Of a DNA stretch of 42,373 bases, positions 1 to 8,826 are shown piece by piece. Where the stretch lies: the NCBI GenBank assembly GCA_018820855.1, contig JAHJNL010000080.1, positions 1-42,373 of the forward strand, in the 5' to 3' direction. Position 1 is the first letter of the stretch. The number at the start of each line of letters is the position of its first letter. The DNA comes from Pseudomonadota bacterium (lineage in GTDB: Bacteria; Desulfobacterota; Desulfobulbia; Desulfobulbales; Desulfocapsaceae). The notes beneath the pieces were generated by a model. It saw only the letters and a program-made list of their open reading frames with translations. It was not told where the DNA came from and did not search any database. The translations under genes and the position numbers were made by a program.

Positions 1-40
1 CTCGAATGCCAAACCCATGGTACAATAAGCTCGTGGACAT
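1..40 (-). CDS. Transposase N-terminus (partial, runs off the window)
   Basis: ATG (complement of 38-40) opens a frame reading MSTSLLYHGFGIR before the window ends. A purine-rich AAGGAGAAGGGAG stretch directly precedes it and can act as ribosome binding site. The same 13 codons occur at 42335-42373. Such N-termini are known from ISL3-family transposases, where a zinc-ribbon DNA-binding region normally follows. Only the start is visible, so integrity of the transposase cannot be judged. Confidence 0.6.
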   Translation of the reverse strand, partial: MSTSLLYHGFGIR

Positions 41-102
41 ACTCCCTTCTCCTTTCCAAAGTTGATTGGTCTCTTCTTAGAAAGGAAGAACAGTATGTCC
101 AC
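33..102 (-). promoter_or_regulatory. Hairpin sequestering the transposase start
   Basis: On the minus strand GTGGACATACT (complement of 92-102) pairs perfectly over 11 bp with AGTATGTCCAC (complement of 33-43). The second arm contains the transposase ATG. Inside it, CCTTTCTAA can pair with TTTGGAAAGG, which covers part of the Shine-Dalgarno region. A weak promoter-like pair (TACTTA, 17 bp spacer, CATACT; complement of 92-120) places the -10 inside the outer arm. A transcript starting there would lack the outer arm, while read-through RNA from outside would fold. This matches the logic known for IS10/IS50, but is inferred here. Confidence 0.55.
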
Positions 103-140
103 ATTTTCAATTTTTAAGTACGCTTAAACCGGATGAACCA

Positions 141-329
141 TAAGTTACATTATGATTTGTTGGTTTTGTGAAAAACAACAATAATATTAAAAAAGAAGAG
201 TTAAGGTGGATAGTATCAAACAACATCAGGAGCAACAAGAAACAAAACGACTACATTGTAGAATCTCTTCTGTCAGCATATCCGTTCCCGTTCGATTGAG
301 CAACTGCCGGCCTTTCTCCGCAATCTCCC
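141..329. other. Noncoding debris between IS end and GLUG gene
   Basis: This stretch is AT-rich next to the IS and holds no convincing gene. On the minus strand, just past the GLUG stop, an alternative frame stays open for about 35 codons and reads VREIAEKGRQLLNRTG then continues to a TGA near 228. It has no start codon of its own and looks like the tail of some other reading frame. It may be a remnant left by a deletion or recombination that truncated the GLUG gene. Confidence 0.4.
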
Positions 330-3300
330 TTACCGGATCGTGCCGTTGTTTTCACCGACCAGTTGCCCTGTATATCCTCCATGGCCCGTTACCATGCCGG
401 TGGCGTTGCAACTGCTGATTGTTCCGTTGTTCATTCCCGCAACTCCACCCCTGAAACCTCCTGAGCCGCTGACATTGCCGCTGGCCTGGCAGTTGCTGAT
501 TGTGCCGTTATTGCTGCCGATCATGCCTCCGACGAATCCGCCCCTGGTACTTTTTACCGCAACAGAAATTCGGCAATTTGTCAGTGCGCCGTAATTGATG
601 CCAGCCAATCCACCTATACTGCCACTGTATCCATTTATAGTGCCGCCGGCCAGTGTTGTATTCTCCACTGTAGCGCCTGAGTCGATGACACCGAACAGGC
701 CAACACGGTTGAGCTTGTGCTGATAGATGGTCAAGTTGCTGATGGTATGTCCTTGCCCGTCGAAGATTCCGGAAAACGGCACTGAGTAACCGCCGACAGG
801 TGCAAAGCCTTTGCTGCCCCAGACATCGCCGGTGTTTGAGGTGCCGGTAGCATCGATATCCGCATTCAGTGTGTAAGCAGCGGCAGATTTAAGCGTCATC
901 AGTTGCAACTGATGCGCATTGTTGATTGAAGTGGAGTACTCAGCAGCCAGCATTGGAGAGGTGGCGCCATCTGAACCGTTGGCATGGTTCAGTGTGCCGT
1001 CGTTATCCACGATTACCCACACTGGCCTTTTGAAATCGAAACCGATGAAATTGTTGGCGCTTAGCATCTGTTCGCCGCTCAGACCAGCGCCGCCCGCGGA
1101 AATATCCTGCCCCGAGGTCTGCATATTCCAGTAACTGGAGCTGACTGAACCGGAAGTGTTGAGGCCAACCAGTCCGCCTACGTTTCCGGACGATCCGATT
1201 ACGGGACCTGCGGCATAGCTGGTGCGAATAGAGGCCGTGCCGGTGCCATTTGCCTGGATTTGCCCGGCAAGACCGCCGACATTGCTGGAACCTGATACAC
1301 TGCATGTTGCGTAGCTGTTGCTGATCGCAGAGGAGCCTGAATCGGTACCCAGGCTATGCCCCACCAGCCCGCCCACCTGGTTGCTTCCGCTCACGCTTCC
1401 AGAGGCGTAACTACTGGTAATGATGGTACTTCCAGTTCCGCCTCCGTTATATCCGACCAGCCCGCCCACATCGTTAATGCCGGTCACATCAACAAGGGCA
1501 TAGCTATTTGTGATACTGGATGTACCGTTGCCCAGGCTGTTCCCCACCAGTCCACCGATGCAATTCCCCGATCCCCTGACACGGCCTGTGGTGAAACTGT
1601 TACTGACCTCGCTGCCGTTCAGGTAGCCAACCAGCCCACCGACATTATTGCCCCCGCTCACGCTGCTGCTGAGAAGCCCAAGGTTACAGATTGCAGCTTT
1701 CGGGTCAACATTCCCGAACAGACCAACATTTGTTGAGGAAGGCAAATTAATACTAAGGTTGTTTATTGTGTGTCCCAGGCCATCAAAAGTACCGCTGAAC
1801 CCATTGATTGGTGTAAAACCTGAGCCTGTATCCCACTGAGCGGTAGCCGTTGCATCGATATCGCTGCCCAGTGCATAGTTGCCTGCAAGGTTCCCATTTA
1901 TGCCCTGCAAATCAGAAGCGGTGGTACTTCCCGGCATCCCCAGCGTGTTGATAACCCTATAATTCGTGACTGTGCCGTCCGTACCCAATTTGGTGGTAAA
2001 ATTGCTCGTACCGGCAGGCAGGTTGACTGGTGCATTGATGAAGTGCTTGCCGGTGTTGTTTGCTGCAACACTTCCCTGACCATATTGCAGTACGAGGCCG
2101 CCAGCCCCTGATATCGTCAGGTTGGCATTGAGGTTGATGTTGCCCTGCGCATTGAGGGTCAGCGTGCCTGTACTCCAGGTGAGCGGGGCATTGATATCCA
2201 GGTCGTTAGCACCACTGCCGCTGCCTGTGATGGTGCGAGTTGGGACTACATTGATATCGTAACCGTGCTGATTGCTTACAAAGTTGTATGAATCCCATGT
2301 GGCGGTGTAGCTGCCCGGCGTAGCGCTGCTGCTCAGAGTCAGACCCGTTGCCGAACCGATGATATTGACACTGACAGGACTAGGGATATTGACCGCGTAG
2401 TCGGCGATATTGTTCAGTGTCTGAGTGGTGCTGTCATAGGCAGGTGTCAGCGTAATTGGCGCAAGAAAGTCACGCAACAGGGGGGAAGAGCTGTCTTCGT
2501 AAATGCGCCATGTAGCTGTACTGCCACCGGCATTGGCGATGCTCCAGCCCTTAAAACTCGAAATCATCATCATCTGAGCACTGGTCAATCCCGTTCCGCC
2601 CGCGGAAGTCGTCTGACCTGAAGTCGTGGTGTTCCAATAGCTGTTGCTGACATTGCCCAGGTTCCCGCCTACCAGGCCACCCACGATATTGCCGGTGCTA
2701 CTTACGCTGCCTGCGGCATAGCTGTTGGTGATTGAGGCCCCTTGGTAACTGCCCCCTGCCAGCCCGCCGACGTTGACGGAACCACCGCTTACCTTGTTGG
2801 CGGCATAGCAATTGGTAATACTGCTGTTTGTACTGTTGTTACCGACCAGCCCTCCGACATCGTTGCCTGGGCTGTCCACGCTTCCCATGGCGCAACTGAC
2901 GCTGATGTTGCCGGTACTGGCTCCTGCCAGCCCACCAACACCATTGCCCGAACCACTAACATTACCTGTGAAGTAGCTGTTGCTGAGTGTGCCGTCGTTG
3001 AGGTATCCTACCAAACCGCCGATATTGACGTTGCCGCTCACGCTGCCATCCATCACCCCCACGTTTTTGATAGTTGCTCCCGTTGATGTGGTTCCAAACA
3101 AACCGACATGACTCGCCGTGGGCTGGTTGATACTGAGATCGGTTATAATATGTCCCAATCCATCGAAAGTACCCGTGTATGGAGTAGTTGTATTTCCCAC
3201 AGGAATAAACCCTGCGCTCCCCCAAACAGTGCTGTTGCTGCCGGTGGACGAGCCATTGATATCGTTGGACAGCGTATAGTCCTCAGCGGGAGCCATCGCC

Positions 3301-5015
3301 ATTAATTGCAGCTGCTGTATATTGGTAATGGTTGTAGAGTATTCAGATGCCAGTATCGGCAGCGTCCCGCCAGTCGACCCCTTTGCATTGTTCAAGCTCC
3401 CGTCGCTATCAACAATCACCCAGCCGGATGCGCCTGGAGTGGAGGTGAAGTTGAAGTCGGTGAAACTGCTTGTCGTTTTCATCTGTTGTGTAGTCAGTCC
3501 ACTGCCTGTAATCGTGCCTCCAGGTTTGTAACCTGTACCGCTCGAATTGGCAGAATTCCAGTAGCTATTGGTTACAGTGCCGGAATTCATGAAGCCCACC
3601 AGGCCGCCCGGGCTCTGCCCCCATTCGTCGTTCGATGTCGCAACTCCTGCGGTGTAGCTATCGGCAACCGTTCCGCCCTTACTGGTGAGTCCGCCGCCGT
3701 TGCCGTTGCCTCCCATCGCTCCAATCAGGCCACCAATACCGGTACATGAATTCAAATTGGGGGTGATATTACAGCTGACGTTGCCTGTCGAGTAACTATT
3801 GCTGATGGAACCGCCGTCACCCAGATTATCTCCCTGGCCCCCCACCAGTCCACCAAAATTCATCCCGCCAAACCCAGTTCCTCCACTGACGCTCCCCGTA
3901 GCGTAACTGTAGGAGATTGCACCAGGTGCATAATTCTCTCCCACCAGTCCTCCGGCGTCCGTCATGCCGGCCTGGCCTCCGGATACAATGCCTGTGGCAT
4001 GGCTATTGCTGATCTGGCCGTAGTTGCGTCCCACCAGTCCTCCGAAACCATACCCAGTTCCCGCATCCGATCCTGTCGAACTCACATTGCCAGTGGCATA
4101 ACTGTTGGTGATTGGACCCTCGTTATCGCCCACCAGTCCGCCAAGCCTTCTGTATCCGCTGATAGTGGCCGTGGAGAAGCTGTTGTAGAGTGTCCCCCCC
4201 CGGTTTAATCCCGTCAGCCCTCCAACGCCAGATAATCCCTTTATGCTGCCGCCAATTATGCCTATATTGCGGATCATCGCTCCCGGCCCAGTCTGTCCGA
4301 TCAGGCCGACCCAAATAGCATTTGGTCTGTTAATCATAAGATTGCCGACGCTATGGCCCAAGCCTTCCAGGGTTCCGCTAAAAGCATTGCTGGTGCTGCC
4401 GATCGGCGTGAAGCCCTGCCCTCCGTTCCAGCCGGAGGTTACACTGCCGTCGATATCGCTGCCAAGCGCGAACCTCTTTGTCAGGTTGGCCGCTTCTGCC
4501 ATGCCTTGCAGCGTTGGCCTAGCCGGTGCGATTGTTGCATCCGCTGCTGTACCAAGGCTGGTGATCACGGTGTAGGTTTGGGCTGGGCCGTCTGTTCCAA
4601 GTGTGGTGCTGAAATTTTGCCCGGCGGGGAGGGTGACCGGAACATTGATGAAATAGTTGCTGGAGTTGTCTGCGGCCGGGGAGCTTTGCCCATAAACAAG
4701 GGCGAGGCTGGCAGTGCCGGAGCCTTTCATCGAGGTGTTGATGCTGATGTTTCCCAGGGCATTGATGGACAGAGTATTGGCGCTCCAGGTCACGATATCA
4801 TTGATGATCACATTACCCGATCCACCATTCTTGCCCTGGCTGCTTTGCAGTATTACTTCGCCAGTTGCCAGCTGGGCAGAAAGTGCTGCCCCGGTGATAT
4901 CGCCGCCGTTTGGCGCTACGATGTAGTCGGTTGCGGCATGGCTCGTAACGGTGCAGAGTGTTAAGGCAATGGTAATCAGCCAGTCGCGACAGCCGTGAAA
5001 TCTATGGTGCTTCAT
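330..5015 (-). CDS. Giant exported GLUG-repeat protein (adhesin-like), C-terminus probably truncated
   Basis: About 1561 aa. I chose ATG 5015 (MKHHRF) over the earlier in-frame start at 5057 because AAAGGAA lies 6-7 nt upstream and a signal peptide follows at once (charged start, hydrophobic residues 12-22, likely cleavage after SHA at 27). The mature N-terminus has a beta-rich module (DYIVAPNGGDI, then NVIINDIVTWS) as in filamentous-haemagglutinin-like proteins. Dozens of GLUG motifs (GGLVGxNxGxIxNSYAxGxVSG) follow, broken by SYWN...GLTxxQM linkers. A bacterial-Ig-like stretch at about 855-925 precedes a second copy of the N-terminal module at about 930-1010. The family is associated with surface or secreted proteins; a beta-helix fold is inferred. 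No C-terminal anchor, sorting signal or beta-barrel is visible. The frame ends in mid-repeat (ENNGTIR), unlike the upstream paralogue 58 nt away, so truncation is likely. Confidence 0.85.
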   Translation of the reverse strand: MKHHRFHGCRDWLITIALTLCTVTSHAATDYIVAPNGGDITGAALSAQLATGEVILQSSQGKNGGSGNVIINDIVTWSANTLSINALGNISINTSMKGSGTASLALVYGQSSPAADNSSNYFINVPVTLPAGQNFSTTLGTDGPAQTYTVITSLGTAADATIAPARPTLQGMAEAANLTKRFALGSDIDGSVTSGWNGGQGFTPIGSTSNAFSGTLEGLGHSVGNLMINRPNAIWVGLIGQTGPGAMIRNIGIIGGSIKGLSGVGGLTGLNRGGTLYNSFSTATISGYRRLGGLVGDNEGPITNSYATGNVSSTGSDAGTGYGFGGLVGRNYGQISNSHATGIVSGGQAGMTDAGGLVGENYAPGAISYSYATGSVSGGTGFGGMNFGGLVGGQGDNLGDGGSISNSYSTGNVSCNITPNLNSCTGIGGLIGAMGGNGNGGGLTSKGGTVADSYTAGVATSNDEWGQSPGGLVGFMNSGTVTNSYWNSANSSGTGYKPGGTITGSGLTTQQMKTTSSFTDFNFTSTPGASGWVIVDSDGSLNNAKGSTGGTLPILASEYSTTITNIQQLQLMAMAPAEDYTLSNDINGSSTGSNSTVWGSAGFIPVGNTTTPYTGTFDGLGHIITDLSINQPTASHVGLFGTTSTGATIKNVGVMDGSVSGNVNIGGLVGYLNDGTLSNSYFTGNVSGSGNGVGGLAGASTGNISVSCAMGSVDSPGNDVGGLVGNNSTNSSITNCYAANKVSGGSVNVGGLAGGSYQGASITNSYAAGSVSSTGNIVGGLVGGNLGNVSNSYWNTTTSGQTTSAGGTGLTSAQMMMISSFKGWSIANAGGSTATWRIYEDSSSPLLRDFLAPITLTPAYDSTTQTLNNIADYAVNIPSPVSVNIIGSATGLTLSSSATPGSYTATWDSYNFVSNQHGYDINVVPTRTITGSGSGANDLDINAPLTWSTGTLTLNAQGNINLNANLTISGAGGLVLQYGQGSVAANNTGKHFINAPVNLPAGTSNFTTKLGTDGTVTNYRVINTLGMPGSTTASDLQGINGNLAGNYALGSDIDATATAQWDTGSGFTPINGFSGTFDGLGHTINNLSINLPSSTNVGLFGNVDPKAAICNLGLLSSSVSGGNNVGGLVGYLNGSEVSNSFTTGRVRGSGNCIGGLVGNSLGNGTSSITNSYALVDVTGINDVGGLVGYNGGGTGSTIITSSYASGSVSGSNQVGGLVGHSLGTDSGSSAISNSYATCSVSGSSNVGGLAGQIQANGTGTASIRTSYAAGPVIGSSGNVGGLVGLNTSGSVSSSYWNMQTSGQDISAGGAGLSGEQMLSANNFIGFDFKRPVWVIVDNDGTLNHANGSDGATSPMLAAEYSTSINNAHQLQLMTLKSAAAYTLNADIDATGTSNTGDVWGSKGFAPVGGYSVPFSGIFDGQGHTISNLTIYQHKLNRVGLFGVIDSGATVENTTLAGGTINGYSGSIGGLAGINYGALTNCRISVAVKSTRGGFVGGMIGSNNGTISNCQASGNVSGSGGFRGGVAGMNNGTISSCNATGMVTGHGGYTGQLVGENNGTIR

Positions 5016-5073
5016 GATTGTTCCTTTTGCTGTTTTTTTTTCGGGATTATGGGACATTTCGGTCGTGGCCCGC

Positions 5074-8000
5074 TCAGGGCATATAGCCCACCGGCATGTT
5101 GCGCAGTGCGGGATAGATTTTCATCTCCCACGTATTGGTGAAATCCCAGCCGTAGAAGCTGGATTGCTGCTGCATCTGCGTGTCGTTCAGGCCGCGGCCG
5201 CCAGCGCTGCGGGATTGGCCGGAAGTCGTGGTATCCCAGTAGCTGTTTGTGATCGAACCATTGCCATAGCTCACAAGCCCGCCGGCTGCGCTATTCCCTT
5301 TCACGATTACTGGTCCTCTGGCATAACTGTTGGTAATTGTGCCCGCATTGTACCCCACAAGCCCGGCGGAATTCGATTTTCTTGCATTCGTGTTGCTTGC
5401 CGCATAGCTGTTGTTGATTGAACCACTGCTATAGCCCACCAGTCCGCCAATACTGGTTCCTCCATAGGCAATACCCGTTGCATAGCAGTTATTGATCGTC
5501 CCCCCATTGTTCTGACCGACCAACACCCCAATATTATCCCCCTCGGAATTATAGAAGGTGTAACAACCGTATATGTGGCCGCTGACGTAGCAATTGCTGA
5601 TTGAGCCCTTGACGTTGTATCCCGCCAGCCCACCGACGCTATTGGCTCCACCCACCTGTACTTGAGACAGGCCCACATTTTTTATCTCGGCATCTTTTAT
5701 GTAGCCGAACAGGCCGACGTTGTTGTCTGTTCGATCGATGCGTAGTTTGCTGATTTTATGGCGCTGTCCATCGAAGGTGCCGGTGAACGGAGTATTGGTG
5801 TTTCCAACCCTGACCGGGACAAATCCGAGTATTCCCCAGACCTCCTTGCCGTTGCCGGTGCCTTCCGCTTCTACATCTGCATCCATGCTGTAGCTGGCCC
5901 CAAGGTTCATCACCATCATCTGCAACTGGTGCGCGTTATTGATGGTGGTCGAATATTCCGTCGCCAGCATCGGCGAGGTTGCGGCTGCCGTATTGAAGGC
6001 TGAGGTTTGCAGACTGCCGTCGGTGTTGATGACCACCCAGCCAAGTTCTCCAGGGGTGGGAGTGATAGTGAACTCGTTGAAATTGGATGAAACCAGCATC
6101 TGTGCAGCAGTCAATCCGGTCGCACCTGTTGTGGGGCCCTGACCTACTCCAGTTGAGTTGACACTGCTGTTCCAATAGCCGTTGGTGATGGTACCTTGGT
6201 TCTCTCCCACTAATCCGCCTGCGTTTTCACTGGCGGCGACAGTACCGGTTGCATAGCTTTGTTCGATGGTCGATCCCGTAGCGTTACGACCGACCAGCCC
6301 GCCGGCATGGTGGCCTATTCCGCTTACACCGCCCGTGGCATAGCTGTTGGCAATACTGCCGCTATTGTTTCCAGCCAGCCCACCGCCGGAGGAACCATTG
6401 CCACAATCCACTCTGCCCAGTGCATTGCTGAAAATGATGCTGCCGGTATTGAGTCCTACCAACCCCCCCAATTCGCCCGTCGCGCCGACATCGCCTACCA
6501 CTCCAATCGCGTAGCTGGAGCTGATTCTTCCTTTCTTATCGTTTGTTCCGACGAGCCCGCCAGCCTGGCCTGTGGCATTGGTTACTGCAGCCAGCGAATA
6601 ACCGGCATTAATCTCTCCTCCGTTGACTCCCACGAGCCCACCGACATCATCGATTCCTGTCACATTGCCGGAAGTATGGCTGTCATTGATGGTACCGCCA
6701 TTTGTCCCCACCAGCCCACCGCTGCCGCTGTTCTTGTCACCCATACCTGTGACATTGATCTGCTCAGCGAAACTACTGTTGATATTACCGCCGTTATAAC
6801 CCGCGAGAACACCCACGCTGTTTTGTCCGGTCACTGCACTGTTGTTTAACCCGACATCGCGAATGTTGGAAGATACGCTCGTGTAACTAAATAATCCCAC
6901 GTTATCAGTTTCTTGCCAGTTGATCGTGATGTTGCTGATGGTGTGCTCCTTGCCGTCTAAGGTACCGGTGAATGGAATACTTTCCGTGCCAATCGGGATA
7001 AACCCCTTGTCGCCCCAGATATCCTTACCCGTACTTGTGGCCGAAGCATCAATGTCGGCGCCAAGTGTATAGTTCGCACCCAGATTTGTCGCCATTAACT
7101 GTAACTGGTGCGCATTGTAAATCGTGGTGGAATATTCGGACGAAAGCAGGGGAAAGATCGCCCCCTCTATAATTGTCCAGATTTTGGGGAAATCGAACCC
7201 CGTAAAACTGGATTGTATCTGCATTTCTGCAGTGGTCAGTCCCTGGCCGCCTGCTGATGCTGTCTGGCCGGATGTCTCGGTGTTCCAATAACTATTGTTT
7301 ATCGTTCCACCGGTGTTAGTCCCCGCAAGCCCGCCGATATTCTGTGAACCGGCAACAGACCCTGCAGCGTAGCAATTACTGATCGTGCCATGGTCGTTTA
7401 AACCCACCAGCCCGCCGACTTCTTTGCCGTTGCCGCTCACACTGCCTGTTGAATAGCTATTGCTGATTACCCCCGAATTGGCTCCCACCAGGCTGCCACC
7501 ATTCAGACCTTTATTTGTTATATTCACATTGCCTGAAGAATAGCTTTTTTTGACGGCACCTGAAGAGGTGTTGTAACCTACCAGGACTGCGACATTGTTG
7601 ACTCCGGTGACAACGCTCTGTGCGTAGCTTTGAGTGATCAAACCATTATTCTCTCCAACCAGGCCGCCGACACGATGATTCCCCGTGATGTCTGCATCAA
7701 TAAGACCTAGGTTTCGGATCTCCGAGTCTTGGCCTGTGTTTCCAAACAAACCGACCCACCAGGTCTTGTCCGGTAGGCTAATCTCTAGTTTCCTGATAGT
7801 ATGGCCCAGTCCATCAAAGTTTCCGGTGAACGGGTGGGCCGGATCATCCAGTGTCTTCCCACCGTCCCCGATCGGCGTAAACCCTGCACCGGAGTTCCAT
7901 GTTGAAGTCTCCGTGGCATCAATGTCGCTGCCGAGTACGAAATTCTTTGCCAGGTTGGCCGTTGCCGCCATTCCTTGCAGTGTCGAAGTAGTTGTCGGAG

Positions 8001-8487
8001 TTTTTGCGTCAGCTGCTGTACCAAGGCTGTTGATCACCGCATAAGAGCTACCCGCAATAATGAGGTTCGGGGTATTGCCGGAAAGGGTAATGGATGAGCC
8101 ATTGAGGCTGTAGGCGCCAGTTGGATTTGCAGACTCGTTTCCGTTTGCTGTGGCGGGGCTGATCATCAGACCGGCATTATCACCGCCAGCGGAGATGTTA
8201 GCCATGATAATGACGCTATTCGAGGCTTCCAGGGTGAGGGTAGTGTTGTCACTCCAGCTAACGATATCGTTGATGATGACGTTGCCCGATCCTGAAGCGC
8301 CACCTTGGCTGCTTTTTAGTGTTATGTCGCCATTTGCCAATTGTGCCGAGAGTTTTGTTCCTGAAATGTCTCCACCACTCGGTGCAACGATATAGTCTTT
8401 GTTCGCGGCCTCAGTGCACATCGCGCATCCTATCAGTGCGATTACTGTCAGCAAGTGAACATACCCTTTATTCGTCATGATATTCAT
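5074..8487 (-). CDS. Giant exported GLUG-repeat protein, paralogue
   Basis: 1137 aa. ATG 8487 has AAAGGA 8 nt upstream. Residues 1-28 form a signal peptide; LIGC inside it also fits a lipobox, so lipoprotein export is an alternative. The mature start (DYIVAPSGGDISG, NVIINDIVSWS) is nearly the same as in the downstream gene. The rest is GLUG repeats in blocks, each closed by a SYWN/SYWD...GLTxxQM cassette and separated by stretches with YSTTIxNAHQLQLM and a GxxFxGTxDGxxHxIxxL motif. The protein closes on such a cassette (SYWDTTTSGQ to the end), which looks like a natural C-terminus. No TPS secretion motif (NPNL/NPxG), no autotransporter barrel and no partner transporter is encoded nearby, so the export route beyond Sec is unknown. 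The close spacing suggests co-transcription with the downstream paralogue. Confidence 0.87.
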   Translation of the reverse strand: MNIMTNKGYVHLLTVIALIGCAMCTEAANKDYIVAPSGGDISGTKLSAQLANGDITLKSSQGGASGSGNVIINDIVSWSDNTTLTLEASNSVIIMANISAGGDNAGLMISPATANGNESANPTGAYSLNGSSITLSGNTPNLIIAGSSYAVINSLGTAADAKTPTTTSTLQGMAATANLAKNFVLGSDIDATETSTWNSGAGFTPIGDGGKTLDDPAHPFTGNFDGLGHTIRKLEISLPDKTWWVGLFGNTGQDSEIRNLGLIDADITGNHRVGGLVGENNGLITQSYAQSVVTGVNNVAVLVGYNTSSGAVKKSYSSGNVNITNKGLNGGSLVGANSGVISNSYSTGSVSGNGKEVGGLVGLNDHGTISNCYAAGSVAGSQNIGGLAGTNTGGTINNSYWNTETSGQTASAGGQGLTTAEMQIQSSFTGFDFPKIWTIIEGAIFPLLSSEYSTTIYNAHQLQLMATNLGANYTLGADIDASATSTGKDIWGDKGFIPIGTESIPFTGTLDGKEHTISNITINWQETDNVGLFSYTSVSSNIRDVGLNNSAVTGQNSVGVLAGYNGGNINSSFAEQINVTGMGDKNSGSGGLVGTNGGTINDSHTSGNVTGIDDVGGLVGVNGGEINAGYSLAAVTNATGQAGGLVGTNDKKGRISSSYAIGVVGDVGATGELGGLVGLNTGSIIFSNALGRVDCGNGSSGGGLAGNNSGSIANSYATGGVSGIGHHAGGLVGRNATGSTIEQSYATGTVAASENAGGLVGENQGTITNGYWNSSVNSTGVGQGPTTGATGLTAAQMLVSSNFNEFTITPTPGELGWVVINTDGSLQTSAFNTAAATSPMLATEYSTTINNAHQLQMMVMNLGASYSMDADVEAEGTGNGKEVWGILGFVPVRVGNTNTPFTGTFDGQRHKISKLRIDRTDNNVGLFGYIKDAEIKNVGLSQVQVGGANSVGGLAGYNVKGSISNCYVSGHIYGCYTFYNSEGDNIGVLVGQNNGGTINNCYATGIAYGGTSIGGLVGYSSGSINNSYAASNTNARKSNSAGLVGYNAGTITNSYARGPVIVKGNSAAGGLVSYGNGSITNSYWDTTTSGQSRSAGGRGLNDTQMQQQSSFYGWDFTNTWEMKIYPALRNMPVGYMP

Positions 8488-8826
8488 AGAAGTGTCCTTT
8501 AAATGTATTGCTTGTGATGGCTGGAATCAAAGCAGGGAACGCCTGAAAAACTAATCAAAAACGGGGATCACTTTTTTAGAATTATCCATCAAGTTGTTGG
8601 GCTGAACGATTTGGTGGCCAATGACTATTCTTGACTTTGAGTAAAGAGACCGTTTATTCTTCTTATACTTCTGCGGGAAGTGAAATTGCAAAATAATTCC
8701 GCAGGATAGCCTGCGGCTCGTGAGAATGAATCTGTATCGTAAACTCTACTGGTATTCAGGGGACGTCGATGATCGATAATGACGACATTCGTGAATATCT
8801 TTCTGAGATTGCAAAGAAGAGAGAAC
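8488..8826. other. Divergent intergenic region, GLUG operon / sulfotransferase
   Basis: This 339-nt AT-rich region separates the divergent GLUG operon and sulfotransferase and must hold both promoters. A perfect 7-bp hairpin CCGCAGG-ATAG-CCTGCGG sits at 8699-8716. It has no clean T-tract on the plus strand; on the minus strand it is followed by AATTATTTTG. It could be an operator, an RNA element in the sulfotransferase leader or a weak terminator. I saw no recognisable riboswitch, including the c-di-GMP (GEMM) consensus. Confidence 0.45.
8631..8658 (+). promoter_or_regulatory. Possible promoter for the sulfotransferase
   Basis: TTGACT at 8631-8636 and TTTATT at 8653-8658 are separated by 16 bp, an acceptable sigma-70-like pair. 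It would give a leader of roughly 160 nt containing the 8699-8716 hairpin. The match is moderate and untested. Confidence 0.3.

Larger units (their letters stand above)
1..140 (-). mobile_element. Left insertion-sequence end, probably ISL3-type
   Basis: Positions 2-140 are the exact reverse complement of 42235-42373. Identity stops at 140/42235, just beyond GGTTCATCCGG (read outward from the window interior), so that is the likely IS terminus. The element carries a transposase start at 38-40 reading out of the window. The 13 visible transposase residues resemble the N-terminus of ISL3-family (IS204/IS1001/IS1165) transposases as I remember them; the family call is tentative because only the end is present. 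The inner flanks of the two copies differ, so they are separate insertions. Confidence 0.75.

Noticed and set aside
330-8487. Long plus-strand frames inside the GLUG genes (for example 6259-6849 and 4353-4964)
   Set aside because: They are antisense shadows of repetitive, biased codon use in the GLUG repeats; no signal, domain or ribosome binding site supports them.
330-8487. CRISPR-like or tandem DNA repeats
   Set aside because: The periodicity is at protein level (GLUG motifs) with diverged DNA and no constant repeat-spacer structure.
8488-8826. c-di-GMP riboswitch upstream of the surface-protein genes
   Set aside because: Tempting because of the nearby GGDEF gene, but the conserved GEMM core sequence is absent.
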